Shown piece after piece: positions 12,035 to 24,000 of a DNA stretch of 64,000 nucleotides. Numbering within the stretch: the first letter of the stretch is position 1; the number at the start of each line of letters is the position of its first letter. Origin of the DNA: Saururus chinensis (lineage: Eukaryota > Streptophyta > Magnoliopsida > Piperales > Saururaceae); assembly GCA_035235625.1 (NCBI GenBank), contig CP141147.1, positions 22,364,756 through 22,428,755 on the forward strand, given 5' to 3'. Both the position numbers and the translations under genes were made by a program. Below the pieces are notes generated by a model. It did not search any database. It had not been told where the DNA came from and was given only the letters and a program-made list of their open reading frames with translations.

Positions 12035-12368
12035 TCCTTCCTTTGGCTGCTTAGCAAGTCATCTTTATTGATTTTTTGGGCCTTCAACGATTAGAATTTG
12101 GGTTTACAGTGCACCATGGCTAACTGAACTTTAATGTGCACAAAGGGTGTCAAAGTGTTGTTCTGCTTTATGTGATGGGGGGTACCCACTGCCAGGAAAT
12201 CTCCTTCCTTTGGCTGCTTAGCAAGTCATCTTTATTGATTTTCTGGGCCCTCAATCATTAGAATTTGGGTTTACAGTGCGCCATGGCTAACTGAACTTTA
12301 ATGTGCACAAAGGGTGTCAAAGTGTTGTTCTGCTTTATGTGATGGGGGGTACCCACCGCCAGGAAATC
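12035..12368. repeat. 167-bp tandem duplication inside the Mutator-like element
   Basis: Two adjacent, nearly identical units (12035-12201, 12202-12368), each starting TCCTTCCTTTGGCTGC and ending in GGGGGGTACCCACYGCCAGG. Confidence 0.93.
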
Positions 12369-12389
12369 TCCATAAGGTTTCAACACCTT

Positions 12390-12777
12390 CGAAAATCGTC
12401 TAGAAGTTGTTTGGTGGGGGTACCCCCCCCCCCCCCCCCACATTCAATGCATGCATACAGGGACTGTATGTCCCCGCCAAATTCTTCCTACATTTGCAAT
12501 GATTGATCCCCGCCAAAACTCGTTTAGAGGGTTTCAATGGATGCGAAAATCTTCTGGAAGTTGGTACCCCCCGCCACATCAAATGAATTCATAGGGGGAC
12601 TGTATGTCCTCATCAACTTCTTCCTACTTTGGTAGTGATTGATCCCTGCCAGAACTCGTCCAGAAGATTTCAACACCCTTAAAAATCTTCTGGAAGTTGT
12701 CTAGCTGGGGGTACCCCCCGCCACATCAAATGAATTCATATGAGGATCGTATGTCCCCGTCAACTTCTTACTACTTT
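12390..12777. repeat. Three degenerate units of about 140-150 bp
   Basis: Each unit has an AAYCKTCTRGAAGTTG start, a GGTACCCCCC-CCACA box, a CTGTATGTCC-like box and TTGATCCC(C/T)GCCA. The first contains a run of 17 C near 12422. The third is interrupted by the solo LTR and continues at 15972-16025. Confidence 0.8.
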
Positions 12778-15700
12778 TGTAAGATCTCTGATCTTAAGCT
12801 GGTTTTTGTTTTCTTTTAATTGTCGGTTATCGTGAGGTTAACGCGTTTTCTGATTTATTCGGTGGTTTCAAAGATAAATGGTGTTTATGATGGTTTTAAT
12901 CAAAATCAACTTTAAGATTAGTGGTTTTAAGTGATTTTGAATCAAATGTGAATTTTTAAGATTTTTTACTATTTTTCTGAAAAGTAGGGTTTTGGTAGGA
13001 CCCCTGTGGGCCCTACCGTCAAAATTTTGATTTTTGTGTCAAATGAACCCAGATATCAACTTAAGGTTATACAAAAAATTTTAGAATTTTCTTAGACTTA
13101 ATTAGTACTCAAATTTGTAAAATGCCCATTTTTAGCCTACTTTTTATATTTACACCCCATAACTTACCCATACACAACCCAAACCATACTATAAAAGGGC
13201 TGCCCTGAGCCATTCCCATTTTGGGAATAGGCTGAGGAGGAGAGGTTAGGCCTAATCCCCAATTAGGCCCGGATTAGAAGGTGTTTAAGGTAAGCCTATT
13301 CTAATTAAGCACTAAACCCTAGCTTTCTTCTTAATCCATTCTAAATCTGTCATTTCCCCTTTGTTTCAATTCTTTTTTAAACACCAAAACTACTGATTTG
13401 CATTTTTATTACAAACCCTAGCTCTCAAAATCCGATTTTTATGTTCAACAAGCCCTAGATCTAAGTTTTTAATTAGGGTTTTCTTTGGTAAATCGATTTT
13501 AATGGAGTTTAATTCAAACTCTATGTCTTTGTAAGGTTTTCAAGAAGGGTGACCATAAAATCCAAGCCTAATCAAGGGATAAGGTAATGAACTTTCGAAA
13601 TTTCAGTTTGTCTAATTTTTAATCCCGATTTCATAGGGTTTTATCTTGTTATGATGTGGTTTAGCATTCTGGAAGTCACGGTGGACTTTTGATGGCATTT
13701 AGGTTGTTAGATGATGATTTGAAGTGTTATCAATGGAGTTTCAGTTTGAAAATGCGAAAGGAAGAAGATGGTCGGTTCTACCTTGTTGGCGTTTGAACGG
13801 CAACACTGTCGGATCGACAAAATTCCAGTTTAGCCGATCGAACGGCCTACTGGGAGTTCGAACGACAAAATTGTAAATTTGAACTTTTCTTGTTTAACCG
13901 ATAGAACGGCCTACTGGGCGTTCAAACGGCTACACAGCAGAATTGTGTTCTAATTGCATGATGTTTATTTCGATGATTCCACTTTAACTTGCCAATTTTA
14001 TATAAATGTGTAGTATTTTGAACTATATTATGCTACTGGATATGCACACTATTGAGGTTACGAAGTTGAGATATATAATTAGAGATTTGTGGAATGACTT
14101 ACGGTTTGTGGCATGATGTTGGAATTATCATCTTGAAATTGTGAATGGTTGATTTTCTATGGTTAAGCATATTTTCAGTAGGACTACAACTTATTAATGG
14201 TGATTTGTCATGATAGAATGTGGTTAGTTGATGTGTGGATGTTGGTGAATGTCATGGCTTAAGGATGAAATGAATGATCCTATATGTGTTTAGCCTTTGT
14301 GGTTGAGTTTTGATTTGAGTTATGATTTTAATGATTCTTCTCCTATGATTTCCGCTGGAATTCATGACTAGATGTTAATTCACATGTGTAGTGTGGTAGT
14401 GAGTTAATTTCAAGCATGTTGAAATGCATTGAGTGAAGTGCTTCTACTAGATATACACACACATGTGGGGTTTATTGATGTTGTTGAAGCTTGATATTAT
14501 GATTACAAATGATGCATTAGGAGCTGATAAGAGCACATAACATGGAATATGATTCATGTATGCCTTGCCCACGTATGTACCATGCTGCATGCATCATGAA
14601 AATGGATTTTCAAATGAGGCTTCATCGAGGTTAATCGAATTTGACCGATTGGATGCAATGTGGTGAAATTGATCGGTCGTGGATTAATCGTAAGTTGATT
14701 GGTCCGAAAGGACATGTTTTGATTTGAGTTCCTGTGTGGAACAAGTGCACTCCCCGGGTTGAGTCTAGAGAAATGGAAGTATGTGGGGACGAGTTGTGTA
14801 CTTGTCTTGCGGATTGTGAGATTGTTATCATGAGTGTCATCTGGACCCTGAGAATCTAGTGTGGTATGCTTGTGCACCCTCTACCACGTGTTCTAGGGTT
14901 CCCTGTGTGGGAATTCGGGCTCTCCCCTCCGCAAGAGATGTCCCTGGGCGAACACCCTTGCTCTAGATTCTCTGTGTGAGAATGGGACATCCTTGGCTAG
15001 GATCGTCCAGGGCGAGCAACTTTAGGGATTGACAACCTCGAACTTTCTTTAATTCTTGTGTAGAATTTTGGACCATGACACGCCTTCATGGCCTTGTCTA
15101 TGTTCCCGTCTGTGTGACACCAAATTGTGATTACTCCTTGATGGAGGTTGCTATAACGTGATACATGATGAAATATGTATGTTAGAGATATATTCATGCA
15201 GGTTATTATGATGTGATGCATGAGGGATTATATATGTTAGAGATACATTCATGCAGGTTATTATGATGTGATGCATGATGGAATATGTATGTTAGAGATA
15301 CATTCATGGAGGTTGTTATGATGTGAATGACACTATGTGGATCATGCACTATGATGTAGGTTTAGGTGATGTGTATGTGTGATCAGAAAATGATGCACCT
15401 TGTCAATCTTTGATCTGAATGAGTTTATTGCTATGCTATCATATTTTCAATGATGATAGTAATATTAAAAACCATTGTTGAGTTTGTCAAACTCACCCAT
15501 CTTTCTTGTGTTTTGCTTTGGGGCGTGGTGCGACATGCAGACAGACAGGATCTCCTCTTTGAGGAAAGGTCGGAGATGACTTGGATGTGATCATGGAGAT
15601 TCTTATGTGGTTTATTTTCCTTGGTTATGCTTTATGTTTAGAACCTTTGTGTAGGGTTCTTTGTTGGATTTTTATACTACTTTATACAGTTGTGATGCTT

Positions 15701-15971
15701 AAGACTTATTTTGAGCTAGTGTGGGCTATAGTTGACTAAGCATGTAGGTTTGAGACTAGTTGTTTTACTTTGTGTTAAGCAACTCTCTTTCTTTTCTTCT
15801 TGTTTACTCTTGCTCAAAGGAATGTGCGTACTCCGTATTTCTGTTAAGTCGCCCGTGGTTAGGGTTAAGTCTTCCGCTAAATTGTTTCTAAATTTCCCTT
15901 CGTCTCCCCCATGTGCTTGACCGGCCCTTGGACCGGGTTTGGCTCGGGTCGGGCATCGCCGGGGCGTGACA
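12778..15971 (+). mobile_element. Solo LTR of a Gypsy-type retrotransposon, 3194 bp
   Basis: Begins TGTAAGATC, ends GGGGCGTGACA (TG...CA) and is flanked by perfect 5-bp repeats ACTTT (12773-12777 and 15972-15976). There is no internal gag-pol, primer-binding site or second LTR, so it is the product of LTR-LTR recombination. Length above 3 kb and the GGGGCGTGACA end are typical of plant Del/Tekay chromoviruses; that lineage is an inference. A promoter-like CTATAAAAG sits at 13189-13197. The repeated GTATGTTAGAGATA units around 15175-15310 are an internal tandem repeat. Confidence 0.93.
13189..13197 (+). promoter_or_regulatory. TATA box of the solo LTR
   Basis: CTATAAAAG about 410 bp into the LTR, in a region where plant LTR promoters are expected. 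The motif is present; activity is unknown. Confidence 0.5.
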
Positions 15972-16227
15972 ACTTTGGTAGTGATTGATCCCCACCAGAG
16001 CTCGTACAGAAGGTTCAAACCATAAAAAAATTTGTGAATTGCATCCTGCAAACTCGTGAAGCGCATTACCCTTCATACCCCACCCTTCTTCCCTTCATAT
16101 AGACCGAAAAAACCACCACAAAAAAACATCAAAAGAAGAAAATTGTTGCTGGTTCATGATTCAATTAAAAAGTTGTATTATTTTTCACAAATAGCAACAC
16201 TTTTGTTGATCTCCTGATCTCAAAGTC

Positions 16228-16470
16228 GTTAACCTATCAAAGGTGCAATACAGGAGGGGAGGAGACAGGACGGGAGGGCAGGGGAGGAAAAGAGACGGGA
16301 GGGTAGGGGAGGAGAGTAGACAAGACGGTAAGGGAGGGGAGGGGACTTTACCGGAGAAGAGGAGACGAAAATGGAGAAGAAAAGATGGGAGGGGAGGGGA
16401 CTTCACCAGAGGAGAGGGGATGGAAATGGAGAAGAAAAGACGGGAAGCTAGAGAAACGACGGGAGGTGGG
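16228..16470. other. GA-rich low-complexity tract
   Basis: Repeated GGGAGGGGAGGGGA-type purine sequence inside the right part of the Mutator-like element. No gene. Confidence 0.85.
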
Positions 16471-17156
16471 GGGCACGGTCCAGATATATATTCTAAGTAA
16501 AAATAATTTTTATGGTGAGAGTGGGGTGTAGGGAAGTAAATTCTGTATTTTATTTGGGGTGTGTAAAGTGTGGGGGGTCCTGAGTAAATTGTGGGGGGGA
16601 AATAGCCGCGTTCTTTAATCCATTTGGTGAAAGATCCTCAGGTTCAGTTAAGTGTAAACCTCAGTCAACTGTTCAACCAGCTTGTTGTGGGAAAGAACAT
16701 TTTACTGTTATTGATAATCATGTAAGCAATGACGAGGTATTTTCGTCCTCTGATGCTTACATGTTGACGTATAGTCGACCTGGATAAAAGTGACTCCGAC
16801 TTTCTTCCCTCTCATCTTCTTGAAGATATAGAAAAATTAAATGCAGAGCTTAATGCTGCATCTGAAAATTATAAGAAGAGAAAAGAAGCAGAGGTTACAG
16901 CTATAACTACAAGCAGAGAAGAAGTGAGATCACTTCTTTCTGAGGCTGCTGTTCAATCATTAGATGATCCTTTTTTCTGGATATCGACGGATTGGGTTCG
17001 TCAATGGACTGACACCATTAATCCTCCGTGAGTGCTACTTTCTTTTTCTTTTTCCTTTTGGGCTTATTGAATGACTTGTCGGTTGATGCTACCTTTAATG
17101 TTCTTCCAGCTATTCTTTTGCCTTTTATGTTAATAATGTTCAAATCAGTTATGCAG

Positions 17157-17250
17157 GTTTGACAGAACGGTTTGAATTATTTATATGTGGTCGGGAACTG
17201 GCAAATGCATTCTCTGAACTGACTGATCCCATGGACTAGATAGATAATGA
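17157..17250 (+). pseudogene. Lysyl-tRNA synthetase (organellar type) exon fragment
   Basis: After an acceptor-like ATGCAG, the sequence encodes [18 protein letters not shown] followed by SELTDPMD and TAG. This is the class II lysyl-tRNA synthetase stretch that positions the active site. The [13 protein letters not shown] wording is closer to chloroplast/mitochondrial than cytosolic plant enzymes, from memory. The TAG falls where the family has Gln (CAG). Only one exon is seen. It directly follows the UBP26-like piece in the same orientation, so it looks captured. Confidence 0.8.
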
Positions 17251-17799
17251 ACTGGTACTTTTGACAGAACTCCAGATTTGTGGATATTGGTTATCAAAAT
17301 TGTATATTCTAGCACTGTTTACCAGTTTTTTAGTGTAGAGGACATAGCCCAAATCTGGATTGTACCAATAGGTTTTTTGCTTGTGATGGGCTAACAAAAG
17401 TGTATCTAGCACTTTAAACAAATGTGACACATTTTATCTTGTTGTTGTATATTACTTTTATGATCTGTGCAACTACAACCCTGGTCGTCCCTTTTTCATT
17501 TCTTCATTGCAATTGAAATCCTGCTGATTATTTGAACAACTCTAATTGGTCAAAAACTGATTAGCTTCCACCTTTTTTCATTTCATGCGATGTTCCATAA
17601 AAGTATCCCAATAGCCCACAAACAATGAATAACTGTGCACCCAATAGGAATATGGTTAATGAATCAAGACAGCCCCCTCAACTCATCTATGCTTCATGGA
17701 AGAAAACATTCATAAGGTATGCAAAGATCTCCCTCTAGTTGTTTATCTTATTAATTATTTTTATTATTGTCTCTTCCTAAACATTTTTCCCTTTCGCAG

Positions 17800-18364
17800 G
17801 CCACCCAGAGTTTTCTGAGCTCTTATGACGAAGGTGATAGTGAGCAGCCAAACTCTAACGAAACCTGCTCATTCTTCATACAGCCAATGCGTCAACAGAT
17901 GGGTTCAAAAATACTATGGGCCTTGAGTAACTTCATGGTATTTGTTTGCACGGCTGGGACTGAAATTATAAGTATGTATTCTATAGAACAATATTCCCAA
18001 GGAATTGAGCATGTGATTGGAGTGAGTGCCACAGTCAGGATTGCTGCCTTGATTATATTTGCCTTGGTCAGCTTTCCTCTTGCTGTAAGTGTTTTTTAAA
18101 TAAATTTTATTTCTAAGGAGAAGTGCACCTGAAGCAATTTTGTATAATGACTGGATCTTTTGCTAATCACATATAGCATTCCTTTTTTAGTGAGAGCAAA
18201 ATTAACTATGAGGTGGCCAAGGTATGTCTCAATACTCTAGTAGTATACCTTCTCCAACATCTCTATTGTGTGTCGTATTGTATTATGATATTGATAGAAT
18301 ACATGTATTGCTTCCTAAGAGGATTGGCTATTGGAATTTTAAATCTTGCCATTGTCGTCCCTCA
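17800..18364 (+). pseudogene. Sucrose transporter fragment (SUT2/SUC3-like)
   Basis: Encodes part of a plant sucrose/H+ symporter, a 12-helix plasma-membrane carrier. Exon 17800-18084 starts after TTTCGCAG and ends before GTAAGT. It contains LWALSNFMVFVC, an EHVIG loop and a helix ending VSFPLA. A short degenerate piece lies near 18190-18220. 18306-18364 encodes GLAIGILNLAIVVPQ before GTATGT, a hallmark of late helices in SUT proteins. Both ends are missing. The first 25 codons are serine- and acid-rich and may belong to the family's long loop or to another source. It is the third gene fragment in the CACTA element and shares its strand. Confidence 0.82.
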
Positions 18365-19039
18365 GGTATGTTTGAAGGTCCTGTTCAGATATTAGATTTG
18401 AAAGTTTATCTATTAGTTTTGGTTATATTTTTGTATGTTCAAGTACACTTTTGATATAACGATATGCAAGTATATGTTGGATTATCTATTGAACATAAAG
18501 CACCCACAATTTTTTAACTGTTGCAAATATTTTATGTGTTAATCAATATGCAAAATCATGTGGACAAGATAAACAATTACTTTGACATCACGTTAGTATT
18601 GTTTGCGAGTTGCCATTAAGGAAATGTTGGCCACTAATCACTCATATGGATGGATATTTATAGATAGCTAGATTTGTATTAACAATTCCCTCAATGTTTT
18701 TCTACCCTTGACCTCTGATTTTGCTCCATCATCGTGTTAGTGAGACAACACTAAGACTTGATGCATGCACTAGTTAATAGAATAACTGATCTTCCATTAT
18801 TTTGGGGCACAATGAGATCTACTTGCAGATTCTTGTAGAACACAAAGAGCTAGTAATTTTCATATGGGTTATTTATTTTTAAAAAATTTAAAGAAACAAT
18901 GACAACTTAAACCGTTGCTGTAGTATGTGAGTTGTTGCTAATACTTAGAGTTTCAACGATGGTCCACAATGCCATCGCTGAATCTGGAGTTTCAATGAGG
19001 GTCCTCAATGACCATTGCTAAAACTTGAGTTTTGACAAT

Positions 19040-19684
19040 AACCATAAATTGTGGAAATTCTACTTTGAGTTCAAGTTCAACTTGAAAATTTATTAATTTT
19101 TTAAATATATTTTTTCTACAAGAAAATTATGTTGCAAACTATCAAATATTTTTTTTCAAATTTCAAATGTTTTTGCAATGAACATTTTTTTTGCCCCAAA
19201 TAGTCTTGCATATACATTTTGGGACAAAATAATTTGTAGCAAATACTAAAAACTATTAATCAAAAGTAGTTTTTTGCAATGGGATGCATTTGTGGCAAAT
19301 ATATTTTATCGTTTTGGAATGATTAATTATTGTTGCAAATACTACACATTAATAATTTAAAAAACAAATTGCAACAAATTTATTTTATCGCAAATACAAA
19401 ATTATTTTTTTATTATTTAATTTTTTTACGACAATTTTTTCGGGTTTTATCCAAATATAATTATAGCATTTTGCAACAAAAACACTTATATTTTGCGACG
19501 TATAATATTGTCGCAAATGTATACCCTTCTAGGGCAAAATTAATTTTGTTGCAAAAACCCTTTTGAGACAAGCTTTTGCAACAACTGTGGGACGAACTTT
19601 TTTGTCGCAAAAAACCTTTTGCAATGAAATTATTATCTTTTGCAACAAATTAATTTGTTGCAAAAGGCCAAATTTGTTGTAGTG
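19040..19684. repeat. CACTA right subterminal repeat region
   Basis: Mirror of the left end: many TTTTTGCAAC, TTTGTGGCAAA, TTTTGCGACG and TTGTTGCAAAAG motifs, ending in TTTGTTGTAGTG at 19684. Confidence 0.8.
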
Positions 19685-21180
19685 TATATTCTTGTTTAGC
19701 GGGGTACATTATGATGGATTGTGGATGTGTAGGTAATGTTCAGTAGGATAGCTCAGTCGTCCATGTATTGTGCTATGTGGGCTTGCTAATTTAGTACTTG
19801 GTTTACTTCACTAAGCCTTTTCTTGATAGCATATGTTTTGCATAATATAAACTTGTCTTAAACATTAGCATCTTAAACTCCAAATTTACATCGCAACAGT
19901 AAGTTATTCAACTAAAAGTAGTCATTTACTATGAAGTGAGGGTCATAAAGGTGAACCATTGCATGACATCCTCCTCCCTTTCTTATTCAACATAGATATG
20001 TAAGCCTCCACAATGAAATAACCAACCAGCCAGGTCCTTTTGTTCTGAACTATCATATTCGCCCCACCTTATGCTATGAATGTTGTCAGCAATGACTCAA
20101 ATTCAAGCAGCAATACTAACTATAAGGTTGTGTAGATGAAATGGGTTTCTTTATAACCAGTTTATTAATTTCTCATATTTAGCCTTAAGGAAGATATCCG
20201 ATGGCCATCCTTTGGTTTTCTTGCACCTGACAGCATGTGGACACTAAAACAAAGACTTGTGACTAGGTCCATGGATTACATCTCTTACGTAAGGCTGTGT
20301 GGGTGAAGGACCATTGTCTTCATAATAGAATAACAAATCAAAATATGACTATCAAGGCATCACAATATTAATGTATAGACATCATAACTATACTATTTAG
20401 GTATAGTTGCCTTTACTAAAAATGGATATTGTGATATCCCAAAGAACTTTGAAATTTGAGTGCTGAATAGTCATGTTATAGTGTTAATTAATTCCATCTC
20501 AATGGGGTCTTCTTTTCGACGAGTGAAGGATTGATAGCTTCAGCTAAAGCAGACCGGGCACATGTTCCTCTTAATTTAGTTATATATGTAGGGTCCAAAG
20601 AAATAATCTCTTAATAATTTATTCTGCCATTTGTATGCCTTAAAGTGGTTATTTAGCTTTTTATGTATCTATTAGTTGACTTTGGTTAGGGATCCCTCTC
20701 AAAGTCCTTCTCTACTTATAACAAAATTATCTTAACTCTACCATTATCCTCACAACATAATGGTATACCCTTAATCTACTACATAAAAACTCCACATTCA
20801 TCATATAATATATAAATGAACAATACAGTCTAAACACATTGACTATGGAAGCTGAGAATTGGCAGTTAAGCAGTTAATCGTTGCTAGTTGACAATAGTAA
20901 TGTGCAATTGGAACTTTGTGTTCGACAGTAGGCCTTTTGCCCTTCCTATTTCACATTTCATTGTGTAACTACTGCACTATGTTAATAGCTTTTGAAGACC
21001 ATAAACATCTAAACTTAACTCGCATAATGCATCTATAGTATGACTAATGGCATACATATGTCATTTTGTGAAAAAAGGGCATGGTCTTTTCTTAGTTGTA
21101 AAGATGCAAATAGAATGTCTCGCCCTCTTGATTGTAGTCATCAACCTTCCTCAACTAAAACCCCATATCCTCCACCCTAA
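19685..21180. other. Intergenic, no gene seen
   Basis: The first 85 bases (19688 to about 19770) continue segment L, homologous to 61707-61775. The rest is AT-rich sequence in which I recognise no gene, tRNA or terminus. Confidence 0.6.
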
Positions 21181-21690
21181 AAAAGCCACGGCCAGTTTGA
21201 CTTTAATTTGACTTTTCAGTGTACGATTTACAATATAGTCCACAAGAGGAATAGGTATTTACGTATTCACTTAATTGAAGTTTTATGTAATAATTTAAAT
21301 TTTACAGGGGTATACCGGGTATTTAGGCCCAAAATTAATGGTGTCCGAGACACTTTGCCACTTTTGGATAAAAATGCCCTTAGCTCTCCATAAAAAGAGC
21401 TGCGGCCAGTTTGACTTATTCCAATTGGCAAATGACCTTTTATGCCATGTAGGAGTGGGTATTTACGTGGTTATGTCATTAATTTTGCATGAATTATATG
21501 TATTTTATAGGGGTATCCCGGGAATTTGGGGTCAAAATTAATGGCGTCTGAGACACTTTGCCACATGCAGACCAAAATGCCCTCTATTCATATCCCTCCT
21601 TTTCCTACACGTTTTGATGTAATTTTGGTTAATTTCCGGGGTATACGGGGTATATTTAAAGTATGAGGCATTATTAATTAATGATTTATC
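21181..21690. repeat. Degenerate tandem repeat of about 200 bp, 2.5 units
   Basis: Two units start with GGCCAGTTTGACTT (near 21190 and 21405). Each carries TATTTACG, GGGGTATMCCGGG and GGTGTCYGAGACACTTTGCCA-like blocks; a partial third begins near 21600. Similar GGGTATCCCGAG and TTTTATTTGGTAGGT blocks recur at 36240-36560. Confidence 0.75.
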
Positions 21691-21840
21691 ACGCTGGACA
21701 AAACTATCCTTCATACGTATGTTTTGGTTTTGTATGATGATGTTCATAATTTGGATTTATTTTTGGGGATAGTTATGGTATTGGTATTGTTATGGGTTGT
21801 CAATAATTAATGTGATTTTTATGTAAAGTGATTTATTTGG

Positions 21841-21999
21841 TAGGTTCATTTAATTTGGTTATAGAATGTTAATAGATGCCATAATTATTGTGACACTAAT
21901 ACGGTCCGTTTTTATTTGGTAGGTTCATTTAATTTAATTATGGAATGGTAATAGACACCATAATTATTGTGACACTAATAGGGGCTGTTTTTATTTGGT
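21841..21999. repeat. 79-bp tandem duplication
   Basis: TAGGTTCATTTAATTT... starts at 21841 and 21920; a third partial start (TAGGTGG) is at 21999. Exact period 79. Each unit has a CCATAATTATTGTGACACTA block. Confidence 0.9.
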
Positions 22000-22384
22000 A
22001 GGTGGATATTTACATGCCGAATTAAGTTTGTTTTGAATTGTTTATGAAGAGTTTCTTGCCTTTTTATCTTTGTTCAGATTTATTGCGGTTATACTGTCCT
22101 GCTTTTTTGGTTTTCTTCATGTCATTGTTGTCGTCTTCCCTATTTCGTGGATTTATTTGGGAGCTGCTGTAGTTGGGAGATGAAAATGGAAGTTGGAAGG
22201 GAAGAAGAAGAGAGTAGCCACTCACCTGAATATCTCCTGTATCAGCGACCCCCTCATGGGCTGGTGCCAGTCGCTGTGTCACGCCCACCTCACGTACTCG
22301 TACGGCCTCGGCCTCGGCCCCGGCACTCGTCGCATCACTCCCATTTCTTTCCTCGATTGGGATTTCAACTTTGCTATGCAAGGG

Positions 22385-22783
22385 CCTCCGGAAGAGCACC
22401 TGATCAAGATTGATCAGAGCCTGACAAGGATCAGGTTCATCACCACCAACCGACCTAAGTCCCTGAACTCGCTGACCAAGCCATGATCACAGATTTGGTG
22501 CGGGTAGTCAAGGAGCTGGATGGAGATGATTTGGTGAAGGTGATCATCCTATCGGGGGCAGGGAGGGCCTTCTACTCGGGTGTGGACCTGACGGCGATGG
22601 CGGAGGTGTTCAGGGGGAACGTGGGCTACATGGAGACAAACCCGGTTACTAGATGGAAAGGTGCCACAAGCCTATCATTGGCGCCATCACCGGCTTTGCC
22701 ATCACTGGGGGTTTCGAGATCGCCCTCGCCTGCGATATCCTAATTGCCAGTGGAGATGCCAAGTTCATTGATAACCACTCCAG
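22385..22783 (+). pseudogene. Enoyl-CoA hydratase/isomerase fragment (peroxisomal ECHIA-like)
   Basis: Resembles the N-terminal third of the plant peroxisomal enoyl-CoA hydratase of fatty-acid beta-oxidation. Visible are NRPKSLNSLT, DLVRVVKELDGDD, VIILSGAGRAFYSGVDLTA (the oxyanion-hole loop, with Tyr where Cys is usual) and, in another frame, KPIIGAITGFAITGGFEIA and LACDIL. Two 1-bp losses shift frame near 22481 and 22650. A donor-like CAG/GTTCAT closes the exon at 22783, as in the family. GC content is well above the surroundings. The upstream stretch 22160-22384 is open but unrecognised. Later exons are not found. Confidence 0.87.
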
Positions 22784-23540
22784 GTTCATTCCATTCTCAG
22801 TCCCCTGTTAAGTCGAGAAATAATCTTAATTAGTGTGGAATAACAAAGTCCATTGCGAATCATCCAATTCAAAGAAGAGACGTGGAAGGAATTGAGAATG
22901 TTGCAACTTCAGATTTGGGATATTTCCATGTGGGGGCTGTCATAGAAGCTCCGTTAGATCCACTAAACCTGTGCCAAATTTTCTCGATTTTGCCACCAAT
23001 TTTAGGTAATTTTTATGGCTTGAGTTATTTTTCCCCCTCTAACAATTGTCATTATTTCAATTTTATCGCACATTCAAAATATGCAAGGAGATCGCTTTCT
23101 TCGTCTTACGCCTATTTAATCCTTGTCTGGTTTGAGTTTTATGTGTTTTGGGAACATACATGCCGCCGATTCGATTATTAGGTCTCTCTTTCATTCATGG
23201 CATGTTGGTTTACACTTGTTATGAAGGAACTGCGATATTTCAATGGGTTTTGAGTAGAAATTCAGGCTTTTGATGAACGAGGCCCTGCTTTTTACTCCTT
23301 TCCTGCATTTGCGAGAAAGTATTGTTATTTCCCTTGATTTTGGTTTCACTTTGCCAATCACTTTTATTTCAGGCCGTCTACTATTTTTATGTGGTCAGCA
23401 TTTGATGTTTTGGTCCTTGCTATGCCCATCAGCTTAACAGAGAGGGGGTAAAGTTCAGGTCTTTGTATAGGTGTTCCATTTTTTTGTCGGAGGAAAATTT
23501 TGTATCTTGCTTGATATGGGGGGACGAAATAAATAAAAGC
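22784..23540. other. No gene recognised
   Basis: AT-rich sequence between two gene fragments. It could be intron or 5' flank of captured sequence, but nothing identifies it. Confidence 0.5.
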
Positions 23541-23544
23541 ATGA

Positions 23545-24000
23545 ATGGGGGTTTGTTCCATGCAAAATATGGCACCGGGAAGAGGAACTTCTCTTGCTAT
23601 CACCAATAGTGATGACATTGATGACTTGGCGGTAGGGTTCTCTCTATGCCCATATGGAGGATCTGGATCATCAAGCAGCAATGTTAGGCAGATGGGAGAA
23701 AGGTCAGCTTTTGGGAGAAATTGCGAGGTCAATAATGTATCCACAATGCAAGCATTTGATTATCGGCATGAATGCGCAACTCTTTTTTGCACTGAGCATG
23801 ACTTAGACCTAGCAATTGGGTTTTCTCGTAATTTTGAGCCTAACGCATCTACAAGTAGAAGCACTCTAGCGGGGGAGAAGCTTTTCAATGAAGTAGGAGA
23901 TTGTGGTTTGGAGGAGCAGGGTTTTGGGGGACAGAAAGGGATGATTCTGATCATGATTTTCAGCATAAGCAGGCAAAAGTTGCTTTTAATTCTCAGTAAG
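23545..24000 (+). pseudogene. Unknown coding-like fragment with a repeated DLAxGFS motif
   Basis: An open stretch starts at ATG 23545. Two related motifs occur about 60 codons apart, IDDLAVGFSL and LDLAIGFSR, each followed by a Ser-rich or Asn-rich segment. Around 23930 a different frame becomes more coding-like (an acidic Asp/His-rich stretch, then HKQAKVAFNSQ) and ends at a donor-like GTAAGC, suggesting a 1-bp frameshift. I do not recognise the family. Its position 5' of the GT31 fragment, on the same strand, suggests either an upstream exon of an unrelated captured gene or chance. Confidence that it derives from a protein gene is moderate. Confidence 0.45.

Larger units (their letters stand above)
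11669..16613. mobile_element. Mutator-like element inserted in the UBP26-like exon, 4945 bp
   Basis: Flanked by perfect 10-bp direct repeats TTTAATCCAT (11659-11668 and 16614-16623). Terminal inverted repeats of about 42 bp share GCTATTTCCCCCC and AATTTACTCAGG; subterminal CACCCCCCACACT-like stretches also mirror each other. Removing it rejoins the UBP26-like exon. The target length and long terminal repeats fit the Mutator superfamily. No transposase seen. The interior has local tandem repeats, GA-rich sequence and a solo LTR. Confidence 0.9.
11205..17027 (+). pseudogene. UBP26-like: Ubiquitin carboxyl-terminal hydrolase 26-like fragment (interrupted)
   Basis: Plant UBP26 is a nuclear deubiquitinase of histone H2B. 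Exon pieces follow the family order. 11205-11317 encodes YFCDSCRKQVDAT and LNFQLK of the USP domain. 11427-about 11660 encodes TTTKKKTTSMFSFP, the catalytic His box NSGHYVAHI and KFDDEHV. After a transposon, 16614-17027 encodes DAYMLTY, SEAAVQSL and FFWISTDWVRQW of the following DUSP-like region. Donor and acceptor sites are still visible (GTAC at 11318, CAG at 11424-11426, GTGAGT at 17028). Defects: no Cys box in the window, TAG in place of Trp after the His box, frameshifts near 11470-11540 and 16790, and the 4.9-kb insertion. Introns are retained, so the copy is DNA-derived, not retroposed. Family assignment is from remembered motifs and is strong. Confidence 0.88.

Noticed and set aside
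16795..16800. Possibility that the UBP26-like region is a functional gene
   Set aside because: No Cys box, stops and frameshifts, a 4.9-kb insertion in an exon, and the reading jumps directly to unrelated genes.
22147..22413. Plus- and minus-strand open stretches upstream of the hydratase fragment as separate genes
   Set aside because: They overlap in opposite frames, are GC-driven and match no family I know. They may be 5' untranslated or other captured sequence.
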